Shown: positions 35,859-46,232, counted from the stretch's first letter. The stretch: 64,000 nucleotides of DNA from Isoetes taiwanensis (GCA_021234155.1 JAJEKV010000032.1:6852736-6916735), one strand, 5' to 3'. Notes: generated from the letters alone by a model not told the origin. Numbers and translations are program-made.

Positions 35859-37190
35859 TTGGAAGTCATGGCCACAGAAGATGGGCCGGCCTGGGAAACC
35901 CAAGGCGAGGGGCCGCCGCACAAACGGTCCCGATCAGCCATCATGGACAGGGGAGAGTCATCCTCCATGAAGAAGGAGGCTCGGGCTAAGGCTAAGGCCC
36001 CTCGGCCCGAGGCCAGCCCGCCGGAAGGGATTGATTGCTCAGACCACATAGGAACTCCCGCCGGCAGAGAATTGGAGCCACGCCAAAGCGGGAGTGGAGG
36101 CTACTTGATTGCTGCGATTGAGGCTAACAAAGGCCCTTTGGATGGCATGGCGGTGGAGATGGAGTCCTCGGCATCCCATGTGCTCAAAAGGCAAATCGGG
36201 GCGAGAAGAACCGCATCACAGGTCTGGAGACCCGCACGCTGCATGTGGAAGATGGCCTTGGCCTTGCACACTTCGGCGCAACAAGGCCGAGGCGCAGAGA
36301 TCGGGCCGACATACGCGGGCCGCCCAGACTCTGTGTTTCATCACGGACACCATGACACGGAGAGGGAGCGCGCAATGCGAGGAGGCGATGGTCACGGTGT
36401 CGGCTTCGGTCGAGAGGTGGAAGCGGCCACCACCATGGCGCGAGGGGCTTGGCTGCTCTGCGGTGAGCCGGACGGCGGCCGGGATCTTGAGTAAAGATCG
36501 GAACAGCAAGCCCGGCCCTCGGCGCCCATGTCTTGGGGCTCCGAGCGCGCTCGCTACTTTCGAGCACGGACCTCCGGGGTTGCGGGCAACCATCCACGAG
36601 TGAGCGGGGGTCTCCCAGGAGGTTCATAGTCAGTGCGGCGGTCGCGAGGCGGGGAGATAGCCAAGCGGCGAGCCACACCCAAGAGCTGTGCTCCCGGCTT
36701 CCGCGGGGCGAGAAGCGCGGCTCCGGCCCGCTACCCGCCCACCCGGCCTCCCGCCCCGGCGGCCGCCCCCGCCGCTGGCGCCTGCCCCCAGCCACTCCCG
36801 CCATCCCGGCCACACTCCGGCCACTCCGCCATCCCGGCCACCACCACCACCCCGGCCACGGGACCCGGCCCTCACCCACCTTTGACCCGCGAGCCTTGAG
36901 AACTCCGGGGGGAGGCGGCGGAGGCCCTGTCTGGTAGTTGAGGCATGCGAGCAGCGGGGAGAGTCTCGCCCACAACATCCGAACACACATTCTCGATCCG
37001 GATGACATTCCGGGGCAGTTCACATTTCTCGAGCAGCCCATCATGGGGCTCGGCGCTGGGTCGTGACCGCATTGTCATATTCACGGTTGCGGATGCAGTG
37101 CGTGATGCCATATTGCGCCCGGGGGCAGATCTTTGAAGGGACATCCACATGCGTGGGCCGGGACCTCACACCCGTGCAGCGGGAGGCCGC
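35859..37190 (+). pseudogene. LINE ORF1 region (L1 ORF1p-like)
   Basis: ORF1 proteins bind LINE RNA. An open frame of 211 codons starts at 35859 with basic, Ser/Glu-rich sequence (MEVMATEDGPAWETQ, HKRSRSAIMDRG). Frameshifted segments further on read EKNRITGLETRTL, then DRIVIFTVADAVRDAIL near 37065-37115 and DLTPVQREAA near 37160. The last two resemble the end of the RRM and the C-terminal domain of L1-type ORF1 proteins (VxFxxxxxRDxIL, then xDLTPxQR); that assignment is inference. Between them 36690-36900 is an extremely GC-rich Pro/Ala/Thr-coding tract of CCCGGCCAC-type repeats. Confidence 0.5.
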
Positions 37191-37489
37191 TTGAGGCGGG
37201 GAGCTTGTCAGGGTGGGAGGCATTCCCTTGGGGGTGCCTTGAGGATTGGTTCGGCGGGGATGCACATTTTCCGACGACACCTTTCTGCTTTGTAGACCCG
37301 CGGCCCCAACCGCGGTGCATGCGGCCCACTTACGCTTCTCCTACCCCGGCCCCCCTTCTCCCCTGCTCCTACTCCTGCTCCCTCGGCCCGCCCTCCGGCC
37401 ACATCTTTGCCTCCACTCCATCTACTTCTCCTCGGCCTCTGCTTCCCGTCCTCCCCCATTTCTCAGTTTGCGCATACCATCCCCTGGCG

Positions 37490-38420
37490 ACAAATAGGAA
37501 TTGTGTCTCGGGTGGTCTCATGGAATTGTCGAGGCTTTCCTTGGCGAAAGGGGCGGTCGGAACTCCGTGGCGGCCGATATGGATCTCATCTTTCTCATGG
37601 AGACATGGGAGCATCTTTGGGCCGAGCTACGATGCGGGTTGCCAACATTTCTCGGTCTTCAATACATGCGGACAGACGGAGGGGTCATGGTGGAGTGGCT
37701 TGCTACTACCGGACAACCTTGGCACATTGATTTACCCTCGAGGAAGACGATGGACACAACCCGGTACTTGTGGGTTCGTGTGCATAATACCGGTGGCAAC
37801 CCTCTTTTTTACGGCGCTGTTATTTCCCTCACGCAGACAACACCTTCTATTGCAGCCACCCGATGCGGATAGGATGGACCCTTATGTCGATCTATATGAT
37901 GACATCTGGCGGCCACCAAAGATTGGGTAGGGTCGTCCTTCTTGGAGATTTCAATGCACGGACAGAGTAGAGCAGCCCATGCGACTTGACCCCCTCGGCC
38001 GACGATGTCCTGCTAGCTTCGCCCCTGAAGCAACCCGCCACGGCGGTGGGATGGCGGCCGGGTCACTTTCGCTTTTGCGAGCGATTTGCTCTGCTATGTG
38101 GCATTTTGACTTGATAATTTGCAATGGCCTTTCCACGGTGGCCGATTCTCGCAAGTGCACATGCAGCGGGACAATCGGGGAGGGTCTAGTGTGGTGGACT
38201 ATGTGCTTTCGTGAAGTTGCGTAAGATATGCATCTCATCATTCGTTTAGGGTGGGCCACAGACGGTCGGGATGAGGAGGTCGACTCAGATCACCTCCGCT
38301 TTATTTGGACCTGGTTTGGCAAGCCGCGGAACCCCCACTATGCCAGCCCCTCGCCGTCCTCGGTTGAGACTAGATTATGAGAAGGCGGAGGACTCTGCCG
38401 AGATGCTCATGGGCGCCCTC
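37490..38420 (+). pseudogene. LINE apurinic-like endonuclease domain
   Basis: Nicks the target DNA to prime reverse transcription. The start reads VVSWNCRGF near 37508 and DLIFLMETWEHLW near 37580 (the catalytic Glu motif). The middle reads YVDLYDDIWRPP and then VVLLGDFNART near 37935-37965 (catalytic Asp-Asn). A late VDSDHLRFIW near 38280-38300 is the SDH motif. Frameshifts separate the parts, but all the hallmark boxes survive. Confidence 0.8.
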
Positions 38421-39029
38421 CCGGTAGTCTGAGACCTCCCACACTAGAGCGTGAGGATGAGACCGGTGACCGACCGGCTATTACGGGATGCGGCGGGCCA
38501 GGTGCTTTGGCAGACCCCAGCGCCGCCGCTCGAGTCAGCAACATTCCAGCGTAACCGATGGTTTGATGCGAGTGTAAAGAAGCATAGCGGCAGCTCCGTC
38601 ACGATACGGATCCGTGTACCGCCATAAGGCCACCACCGCGGTTACCGCGCCCATCCGAAGGACACAAAGCGGTACCTTTGCCGTGCATCGGGGAGATGTT
38701 GACTGCTGGACCTCATCCTCGAACCTTTTGGCCAGAGTGCTTGAAGGCCAGCCCGGCCTATAGGGGACATCACACCGGGCGGTGGGAGCGATTGCTTGCG
38801 GCGGCTCTATGACCCGCCCGAGGGGCAGCGTATGCCCATACCCCCACGGGATGGCCCCCATTGGTTCTCGTGGGCGAGGATGTTGAGGAGGGCACGCAAC
38901 GGGCTGGCTAATGGGAAGGCGGTGACCGATGGTATGCGAGCCGAAGTTACTCAAATGGGCGTGGCGACCGCTTGTGCCGGTCCTCACTACCCCGTTCAAC
39001 GAGCATTGCGGGGAAGGTCTCCCCGACAA

Positions 39030-40800
39030 TGGACCACAAGCGGGGTTGTTCCCATTCACAAGGCGGGCGACCCACCTTTGTCCGCCAATTACCGGACGAT
39101 CATGGTCGATTCGGTATTTGCCAAACCGTTATCGGCATTCTCGAGCGGCGATTGACCGGGCAGAGGCGGCGGCAGATGTCGCGAGCCCTCACACAGGCGA
39201 GGAGCTTTAGACCCGCCACTCAATGATTGACCATATCTTTACACTGCGGGCGATTGATTGAAGCCCGAGGAATCATCGGCAGGACTTGTATTCTTTGCTT
39301 TGTGGACTTAGCGAAGGCTTTTTGATACGGTTCCCGGGGAAAAGTTGTGGGCTAGGCTGCGTCAAGCTGGGGCTCCGGCTGCTGTGCGAGAATGCCATAT
39401 ACAAGGTTGTATGAGAGTTGTTTTGGCGGGATGCGGCCGACGGGCCAAGCATTCACCGGTAGTATCGGGTCGGCGGGGTTGCCCCCTCGCCAACACTTTT
39501 TGGCCTCTACATTGATCGGTTAGAGCCACGGCTTATCGAGCATGGGGGGATGGCATACTGCTTTTGCACCAGGTCATCCGCCCGGCTCATCTATGCTGGG
39601 ACGATGTTGGCTGGCTGGCCCACACCCCAGAAGCTATGCAGTCTCACCTGGATGCCCTAGACACATTTTGTCAGGCTACAGACATGCGCGTCAATCTGGC
39701 CAAGACCAGGGTGGTTCTCATATCCTCTTCACGTCACCCCATGCCTCCTGCACTCACATATCGGGGACAGCCTGTGGGCGTCACGCCCACCTACAAGTAC
39801 CTAGGGGTGGAGTTCCCCTCCTCGCCCGGCTGGGAGGCGTCTATCCGCTTATGGGTGTGCCAGTGGGAAAGCGCTTTATGCCATGCAATGCATCCACCAG
39901 GCGAGCTCTATGATTGGGGCCATCGGTCGCATATCTGTTCGGAAACCACCGGGTCGAGCCCGTCCTTAAATGCGGGTCGAGGTTTGGGGCCGATGCGTCT
40001 CTTTGGCGACACTGGAATGACTTGGGAGGCGGTGTGCGAAGGCATTTTTGGCACGGGCACTTGGGGTGAAACCTTCAGTCCCCTATCAGATTCTGCTGCA
40101 GGAAACTGGATTCTTGCCGCTTCAGCGGGCAGCCCTTGATAGACACATCGTCTATTTTCAGAAAGTGGTTACTATGGGTGATGCTTTCGGCTCCCTTTTT
40201 GGCTTACTTTGTGGCCATGGATCCCTTGGCGGCTTAGGGCTGTTGGAGGGATAAGAGATCGGTGGTTCGCCGGATGGAATGCGGGGAGCGGATCGTCGTG
40301 GTGTGGGCCTGACGCCCGTCGTGGCGGACTGCGGGGAGTACCTAGGCAGCTTGTTTCCTTGGCAAGCTCACGGGACCGCTCTAGAGTAGGTCAAAATGGC
40401 CCATTACAAGGAGCACATCAACCCCGTGTTAGCCGGGGCCCTGGCTCTACACTGCGTTCCCGGTTGCCCCGAAAAGCGGACTCATTGCCTCCATTCGCCG
40501 CGGTGCCCACCATCTTCGCGATCGAGGCAGGCGGGTGGATTGGGGAGCCCTTGAGCCGAGGCGCTCTGTCGGTCTTTGTCAAGCGGGTGCCATTGAGGAT
40601 GAGTCTCACACTTTCGAGTTGCCCAGTTCCGGTCGGATCCGGGCGGATCACGATCCCTTAATGCGGCCGGACTTGCCCTTGCATTTCTGATGAACACACC
40701 GTCGAGACGTGCCACGGGGTGCGTACATTGAGGAGAATGCTTTGGACCTGCGAGGTCACCTTTGCCCCTGCCTGGCTGCCCACTGATTAGGCACTACGGG
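39030..40800 (+). pseudogene. LINE reverse transcriptase and C-terminal region
   Basis: Successive frames give GVVPIHKAGDPPLSANYRTI, FRPATQ and DHIFTLRAID, a VDLAKAFDTVPGEKL-like block near 39300-39345, CPLANTLFGLYIDRLEP near 39482-39525, and a DDVGWLAHTPEAM block near 39600 in which the YADD box is damaged. Then DMRVNLAKTRVVLISSS and PTYKYLGVEF follow. Near the end SDEHTVETC (40690-40720) keeps the HX4C half of the zinc motif found in the two other LINE copies. Multiple deletions and frameshifts make it inactive. Confidence 0.82.
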
Positions 40801-40954
40801 TGTGGTGCATGACTGTATATATTTGGGTGTTTCTGCATTTTATATGTTAGGACAGTTTGTCAGCAGGCTGATTGCTGCCACGGTTTTTCCCTCGAAAACC
40901 CTTCGGGGCGGGGGTTTTTTAATCCGGGCAGTAATCCGCTTGCTGCGTTTTTGT

Positions 40955-41020
40955 ATTGGGTCCCATAGACCGATTGGTCTCCGTGGACGATAAAAGTATC
41001 TTCCTTCCTTCCTTCCTTTA
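40955..41020 (+). other. LINE 3' recognition hairpin and tetranucleotide tail
   Basis: GGTCCCATAGACCGATTGG and TCTCCGTGGACGATAAAAG precede ATC(TTCC)n. AGACC-GATT-GGTCT folds as a 5-bp stem with a 4-nt loop. LINEs that need a specific 3' end use such a hairpin to recruit their reverse transcriptase; here that role is inferred. Confidence 0.65.
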
Positions 41021-41285
41021 AATTCAGAATTACTGTTTTGCGTGACATCATTTTTACCATGCATCCAAAAGAGGATGGTGACAGAAGTGACAGAAATCAA
41101 TAACGATGCCTGGACAATGTTTTCACTTGCTTCAAAAAATTGATTACCGCCAGTACATAATCTTTTCTATTTTGACGCGAAAACCACATCGTCATACTTT
41201 TCCTTGTCGGTCAAGATTCAAAGAGGTGGGCTGCACTCCTCCATATAATTGTTAAAACGCAGATCTTGGAGCTTGAACACGCTCT

Positions 41286-41477
41286 CAGACCCTAAATTCA
41301 AAAAGACAAGTGCCAAAAAAATTACATGCTAGCTATGGCCGGACATGATGAGACCCTAAATTTAAAAAGCTAAGTGCTCAAAAGATTACATGCTAGCTAT
41401 GGCCAGACATGATCAGACCCTAAATTTAAAAAGCTAAGTGCCCAAAAGATTACATGCTAGCTATGGCCGGACATGAT
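41286..41477. repeat. Three tandem 64-bp units
   Basis: Units start at 41286, 41350 and 41414 (AGACCCTAAATTTAAAAAGC ... ACATGCTAGCTATGGCC). The second and third are nearly identical and the first is more diverged, so the array has expanded stepwise. Confidence 0.92.
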
Positions 41478-43210
41478 AAAAAAAAGAAACAAATTTGAAG
41501 AGATTAAAGAACCACAATTAGTAAAACCAAAACCTATGGTGCTGCTCCTCTTTGCCGATAAACAAAGACAAAGGAATGCTTCTTTCCTAACCAAAAACAA
41601 AGCTATGTGTATGAATCAATCATCAAAACACAAAAAGATAAGAAACATACCTCCAACACTGGGTGCTCTGATGTGAACAGAATGACGTAGCATCAGATCT
41701 ACTGCCCGAAGCATAAAAAATGTGCGCCCTTTGGACATGTAACAGGTATGTAAATAGAGAAGGGGTCTTCAAGCATTTGCAAACACATGCAAAAAGAACC
41801 CGAATCAAATCAGCATTGCATACATGAAATCAAAGAACCAACAAACAAATTTGACCCATCCAAGTGAAGATTCATCCATCCAACTAAGCTTAGGGGTTTA
41901 TCCAATCGAGTGCCAGATTTACAAAATGGAGTAAATAAAAGAAGCTTTCCTCTTACTGGATTCAGCCTCCATCCAAAGCCAGAGACATAAAATTAACACG
42001 AATACGAAAGAGATGGTGAGCGGAGGCTTAAGAAAAGAAATCGAAAGTTCAAAATTCTAGTTCCACCATTCCGCAAGGGAAAGGGAGGGAAGAAGGGAAA
42101 GATGTTGTAAAATATCACATGGATACATGAAATACGTTATAACTTGAGCTGGCCTTCCCAATTCGTTTCAATTTTGGTAGATAAGTGAGAAACATTGTTA
42201 GCTGCAGATATGAATCCAAGATAGAATACTCTCATATCTCTTACAACTCCATGAAAAACAGGCAATATAAGACAGCCAAATATCTTATTGTATATTATAT
42301 CATATATGATGTAAGGCATGGTGTTCATGAAATGCCAATGCTTGCAAAGCTAAATGCACACAGCAAATTCTATTGCTCCTGCATGTTTTGTCAAAGCAAA
42401 AAGATGCTTTAATATTTAGCTTACATAGGGACGGTTTACATAAACATGAAGATGCAGCAACAATACCACTGATCTATCAAAAGATTAAATATAGCAGTTA
42501 CCTGGCCCGGTTTCCATCAAGAACTAAGTGGCATTGAAGGGCCTGAGTAGAAGAACTTGTATCCATTGAAGAGTCATAAGATTGAAAGCAGAAGATCAAT
42601 CATATAAAGAGAGTCTGTGTGCAGTCACATATTTCTCTGGGCTATACCAGTGACTTTAATGGAGGGCATACTATATATAGGAATCAATCACATGCATATG
42701 AAGGAGTAGCTACGACTCTGAAGTCGGATTCATCCCTTGTAAAAACCCAAAAAAACTCCCATGTTTCGTCTCCCAATCCGTTTGAAATCTCTGGCAAATC
42801 TCTTAACATCCTGGACCACGCCGTCGCCATAGCCAGAGCTCCAGCTCCAGACATAAAGGCTTTATCTCAAGCTTCTGCCCATTGAACCGCTGCTGGAACA
42901 GATGGATTTATAAAGTGGTGGGCGAATTTGACCAGAAGCAATCCCAGAATGGAAGCCCTTGTTGGGCCCCTCCGTGAATCAGATTTCTTTGATTTCTTTC
43001 GTTGAATCCAATCTCCTGTTTTTTTTCATTACATCCAGCCAAACCAAGCTGCAACGAACCCTTCTGATCTAATTCCTGAGGATTCAAAATTGGTCATCAA
43101 TGCCGTCTGCTAGCGTCCCGTAAGGGGACCCGCAAGCGGGAGGGAACGCCGCATGCGTCTGCACATGCGTTCTGGCACAAATACCAATGCCATCTCTTTT
43201 TAATAAAGAA
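41478..43210. other. 5' half of the Helitron, no recognised gene
   Basis: AT-rich DNA. Near 42760-42910 a minus-strand segment preceded by TTTATAAATCC encodes MSGAGALAMATAWSRMLRDL, which could be a captured first exon, but no family is recognised. Close to the Helitron 5' end, CCCGCTTGCGGG and GTCCCCTTACGGGAC are short palindromes (43104-43142). Confidence 0.3.
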
Positions 43211-43212
43211 GA

Positions 43213-43397
43213 TAAGCAAAACGAGAGGTGCCCAGAGGCTCCAACATATAGTCTGCGCCATAGGATTGATAGATCCGACGACTGTGGTAGTCCAGGATGC
43301 ACCTCGGAGAGATGCCCAGAGGCTCCAACATATAGTCTAGGCCGTAGGATTGATAGATCCGACGACTGTGGTAGTCCAAGGTGCACCTCATTTAGAA
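43213..43397 (+). repeat. ~425-bp tandem repeat, array B right part
   Basis: Begins TAAGCAAAACGAGAGGTGCC, the exact continuation of the unit broken at 32846. A second partial copy starts near 43305 (GAGAGATGCCCAGAGGCTCC). Together they show the Helitron entered an existing array. Confidence 0.92.
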
Positions 43398-44034
43398 TAT
43401 GTACCCTTGCCCTGCATCTGCATTTTCTTGCCTTGCATCCTCTAGAGGTGGACCTTGATTGGTGGCAGATTGACTGTCTGCCACTTCTTCTTCAACCCTT
43501 CTTACCATCCTTTATTGCTTAGCAAATAGAACAATATTCCAGGGAGTGATCTCAGTAGGACCTCCAAAAATGATGGCCCCTAGCCTGGATCTTGAGGCGA
43601 TCACATGTTGTAGAGATGATGGTCTGGACCTCCAAGTCATTGATGGGCAGTGACTACACCCAAAATTTCAAGGCATACAAAAGTGAAAAAATGCAGGCAG
43701 GGTGCCTGTTGTTCTCAGGGATCTGCTGCGGGGTTGCAAGTGTAATTTCCTTGAATTCTGCCAAAACGTAGCCCAATCCTTTGTACTTTTAAAATCCACG
43801 TCATAATATTGCCATTCTGTTGTGACATCTCATTTTTGTGCAAAATATCTTTGCAATTATGTGACGTGGCACAATCTAGGCCGTCGATCGAGGCAGAAAG
43901 ACATTCGAAGAATCTCGGCCGTCGATAGAGGCGGAGGGACAGACAAAAGCCACAGTTTTCCTTCCTATGTAATTGAGTGTCCAATTTCTGTTCTCCTTCA
44001 TTTTGTTCCTTCAAAATTCTTAAAACATGGCACG
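43398..44034. other. Unassigned DNA
   Basis: No gene. TAGGCCGTCGATCGAGGC and TCGGCCGTCGATAGAGGC (near 43878 and 43916) form a short direct repeat. Confidence 0.4.
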
Positions 44035-44850
44035 TGTACTTGTGTGCATTTATTACTTATAAAGCATTTATTGCAGCATTTATTGCGGCCACTTAATAAC
44101 CTTCTTTGCATTCATTTTTGCATTCATTGATTATATAAAGCATTTATTGCGATAAACTCGAATATTTCGTGATGTTGACGTGATTACATGACACGTGTAC
44201 AGTGTGCATTCATTGATTGTAAAGCATTTATTGCAGCCATTAATAACCTCGAATATTGTGTGCATTCATTGATTATAAAGCATTTATTGCGGGCATTAAT
44301 TTCAGATTTGAGGCATTTATGAGCATTTATGGCGGAGGAAGATATGAGCATTACCATAGGATGACACGTTGCATTCATCGCATTTATGGCAGATTTGTGC
44401 ACTTTGCATTTATTGCGGCCATTAATACACTTTGCATTTTTTTTGTGGCCATTAATACGCTTTGAATTTATTGCGAATTATCAAAGCACGACATGTGTGC
44501 ACTTTGCATTTATTGTAGCCATTAATACCTTTTGCATTTATTGCGACCATTAATACGCTTTGCATTTATTGCGGCCATTAATACGCTTTGCATTTATTGC
44601 GAGTTATCAAAGCCGCGACATGTGTGCACTTTGCATTTATTGCGGCTATTAATACCCTTTGCATTTATTGCGGCCATTAATACGCTTTGCATTTATTGCG
44701 GCCATTAATACGCTTTGCATTTATTGCGAGTTATCAAAGCACGACATGTGTGCACTTTGCATTTATTGCTGGCCACGCTTTGCATTTATTATAATTATCA
44801 AAGCCGCGACATGTGTGCACTTTGCATTTATTGCGGCCATTGGCAAATTT
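44035..44850. repeat. Minisatellite of GCATTTATTGCGGCCATTAA units
   Basis: At least fifteen variants of a ~28-bp word (TTTGCATTTATTGCGGCC then ATTAATACGC). Every few units there is a longer insert, GAGTTATCAAAGC then GCGACATGTGTGCAC, giving a higher-order period of about 110-120 bp toward the right end. The spacers are not constant, and no cas gene is present. Confidence 0.88.
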
Positions 44851-45026
44851 GTTAGAAGATATCAATCCCAATATATATAGAATCTTAATGATATCCATTT
44901 TAGGATAATTATGGATATGAAATATATATCGAATGATATTAATGATTACATGCGAGTTGCGATATAGGCACTTGGCATAAATATAGCCCTAGATTAGTCA
45001 TGTGTGTCGATCATCCAACAAAACTC

Positions 45027-45125
45027 CATCTTATAAATAGAAGGCCTTCTTATTGTCTCGACGCATTGAGAGCACTTGAAGAGCTATTGTGAGCGCTTCT
45101 CTTCTGCTTCACTAATTGCATGCAA
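45027..45125 (+). promoter_or_regulatory. Possible promoter or LTR-like segment
   Basis: ATCTTATAAATAGAAGGCC supplies a good plant TATA box, with ATTGAGAGCACTTGAAGAGC about 35 bp downstream where a transcript could start. It follows the minisatellite and has no ORF after it. This layout (repeat-rich U3, TATA, short leader) would fit an LTR, but termini and a target duplication were not found. Confidence 0.3.
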
Positions 45126-45272
45126 TCCCATTTTGTAATTTCTAAATTAGAGTTAGAATGTAAGATCTTACGAAGTTGCTTCACATCAATCCAGAATCAC
45201 TTGGCCATTGCAGAAGAGAATGTTGGACGTTAACTGGGGTCCAACTGCACCGTTTTGAAAAAGAGAAATGTT

Positions 45273-45294
45273 CGCGGCGGCCTTGGCCGCCGCG
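45273..45294. other. GC-rich perfect palindrome
   Basis: Arms CGCGGCGGCC and GGCCGCCGCG surround a 2-nt TT centre in otherwise AT-rich DNA. The composition is unlike the neighbours on both sides. Neither strand places a CTRR end at the right distance, so it is not called as a Helitron terminus. Confidence 0.85.
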
Positions 45295-45431
45295 ATAAAT
45301 TTCTTGTATGATATAATAGGATTTATGATACCATCAAGGAAATGTCATTCTTAGGTAATATTGTACGTTTGCTCATTTCAAACATCCATGCAATGACACG
45401 TTGAAGAGAGAAGGTATGAGTGGCTAGGTAT

Positions 45432-45557
45432 TATATAAAATGCTTTTGTGGACTTTTATGCTATATAAAGGCAAGATGTGAAGGTGGCGAGTCCACAACG
45501 GAGCCTTGAACCTAGCATCTTATATGGTGTAAAAGCCCACAAGGGCATTTTATAAAA
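45432..45557. repeat. Fold-back element, ~39-bp imperfect arms
   Basis: The left arm 45432-45471 (TATATAAAATGCTTTTGTGG...) pairs with the right arm 45519-45557 with a few mismatches, mostly of the C/T type. The loop is about 47 bp. It resembles a small MITE or a fold-back from inverted duplication. Confidence 0.75.
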
Positions 45558-45567
45558 CATAAAATGG

Positions 45568-45656
45568 ACTTTTGTTGAAATTACGTGGATGGGGTAGTAG
45601 TATTAATTTTACACGATTTTTAAAAGGTATAATTTGGTAGTAATTTCAACAAAAGT
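45568..45656. repeat. Small inverted-repeat element with perfect 17-bp arms
   Basis: ACTTTTGTTGAAATTAC (45568-45584) and its exact reverse complement (45640-45656) enclose 55 bp of AT-rich DNA. An 89-bp element of this form could be a MITE. No target duplication is evident. Confidence 0.8.
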
Positions 45657-45995
45657 CTTTTCACAACATATGTTGTCAGAATCCCTAATAAATTGTGGAA
45701 GGAATACTAGATGTGTGATATTTGATGCTAATTGATCTCTTTCTTACACTTGCACTGTTTATGCCAAAAGACAATGGCTTGATTGAACTTTTGCTTAAGG
45801 CACGAAGAGTTTGCAAGTTATGAACTAGATAATGCCAAGGGCTCTAAAGAAAACTCCATGTTTTGGAGTTGGAATTTCCTTCAAGACTTAATTCTACATC
45901 ATCTGCATATACTCTAACTTTATTATATTCTAAGATTGGCCGCTGGCTTTGGTTCATGAATACCGAGGAATAAGATCGAAAATTAACAGGGAAAG
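45657..45995. other. Unassigned AT-rich DNA
   Basis: No open frame of note and no repeat structure recognised. Confidence 0.4.
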
Positions 45996-46210
45996 TTCAG
46001 TTGAATGACATTCAGGCTTATCTGCAAACCGGGGCCTGCCACGTGTTCCAAATTCTTTTCAATTGTCGAACAAAGAAGTTTTACAGCGACAGTTCATCAG
46101 TTTTACCCTCGATTCTGCTCTTTTACCAGTATTACACCATTTTACTCTCGATTCTACATTTCTACCAACATTCTAATGGATCTAACCCACCTGAATGTCA
46201 TTCAACTGAA
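45996..46210. repeat. Inverted repeat with perfect 21-bp arms
   Basis: TTCAGTTGAATGACATTCAG plus G (45996-46016) and its exact reverse complement (46190-46210) flank 173 bp. The interior has two similar CTCGATTCT-containing pieces. It is a possible MITE of about 215 bp. Confidence 0.8.
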
Positions 46211-46232
46211 TCTTCATGTTTCAAGTATGTCT

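Larger units (their letters stand above)
35730..41029 (+). mobile_element. Degenerate, nearly full-length LINE with (TTCC)n tail
   Basis: A GC-rich island inside AT-rich Helitron DNA. It carries an ORF1-like region, an endonuclease region, an RT region and a 3' end, GACCGATTGGTCTCCGTGG then ACGATAAAAGTATC and (TTCC)n at 41007-41020. All parts are in plus orientation and broken by many frameshifts and stops. The start near 35730 is judged from the change in composition. The 3' end contains the perfect hairpin AGACC-GATT-GGTCT, shared with the stubs elsewhere in the window. Confidence 0.8.
32847..43212 (-). mobile_element. 10.4-kb non-autonomous Helitron inserted in array B
   Basis: Read on the minus strand, the element begins TCTTCTTTATTAAAAAGAGA (from 43212) and ends with the hairpin GCCCGGCATTGCCGGGC (32875-32859), 8 nt and CTAG (32850-32847). 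The left host flank ends GAGCA and the right flank begins TAAGC. Joining them rebuilds GAGCATAAGC, exactly the sequence of the uninterrupted ~425-bp repeat units, so insertion was between A and T with no duplication. This is the full Helitron signature, confirmed by an empty site. No Rep/helicase gene is seen. The cargo includes exon remnants at 35.26-35.69 kb and a LINE copy (about 35.7-41.0 kb) that landed later. Confidence 0.88.

Noticed and set aside
36184-37044. A 286-codon minus-strand frame and other frames rich in Pro, Gly and Arg
   Set aside because: Shadows of the GC-rich LINE ORF1 region; the plus strand carries the LINE motifs in the right order.
44035-44850. CRISPR-like array
   Set aside because: Spacers are neither unique nor constant in size, the context is a plant nuclear genome and no cas genes exist; it is a minisatellite.
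45273-45294. Helitron terminal hairpin
   Set aside because: No CTAG/CTRR within about 12 nt on either strand and no A/T host junction identifiable.
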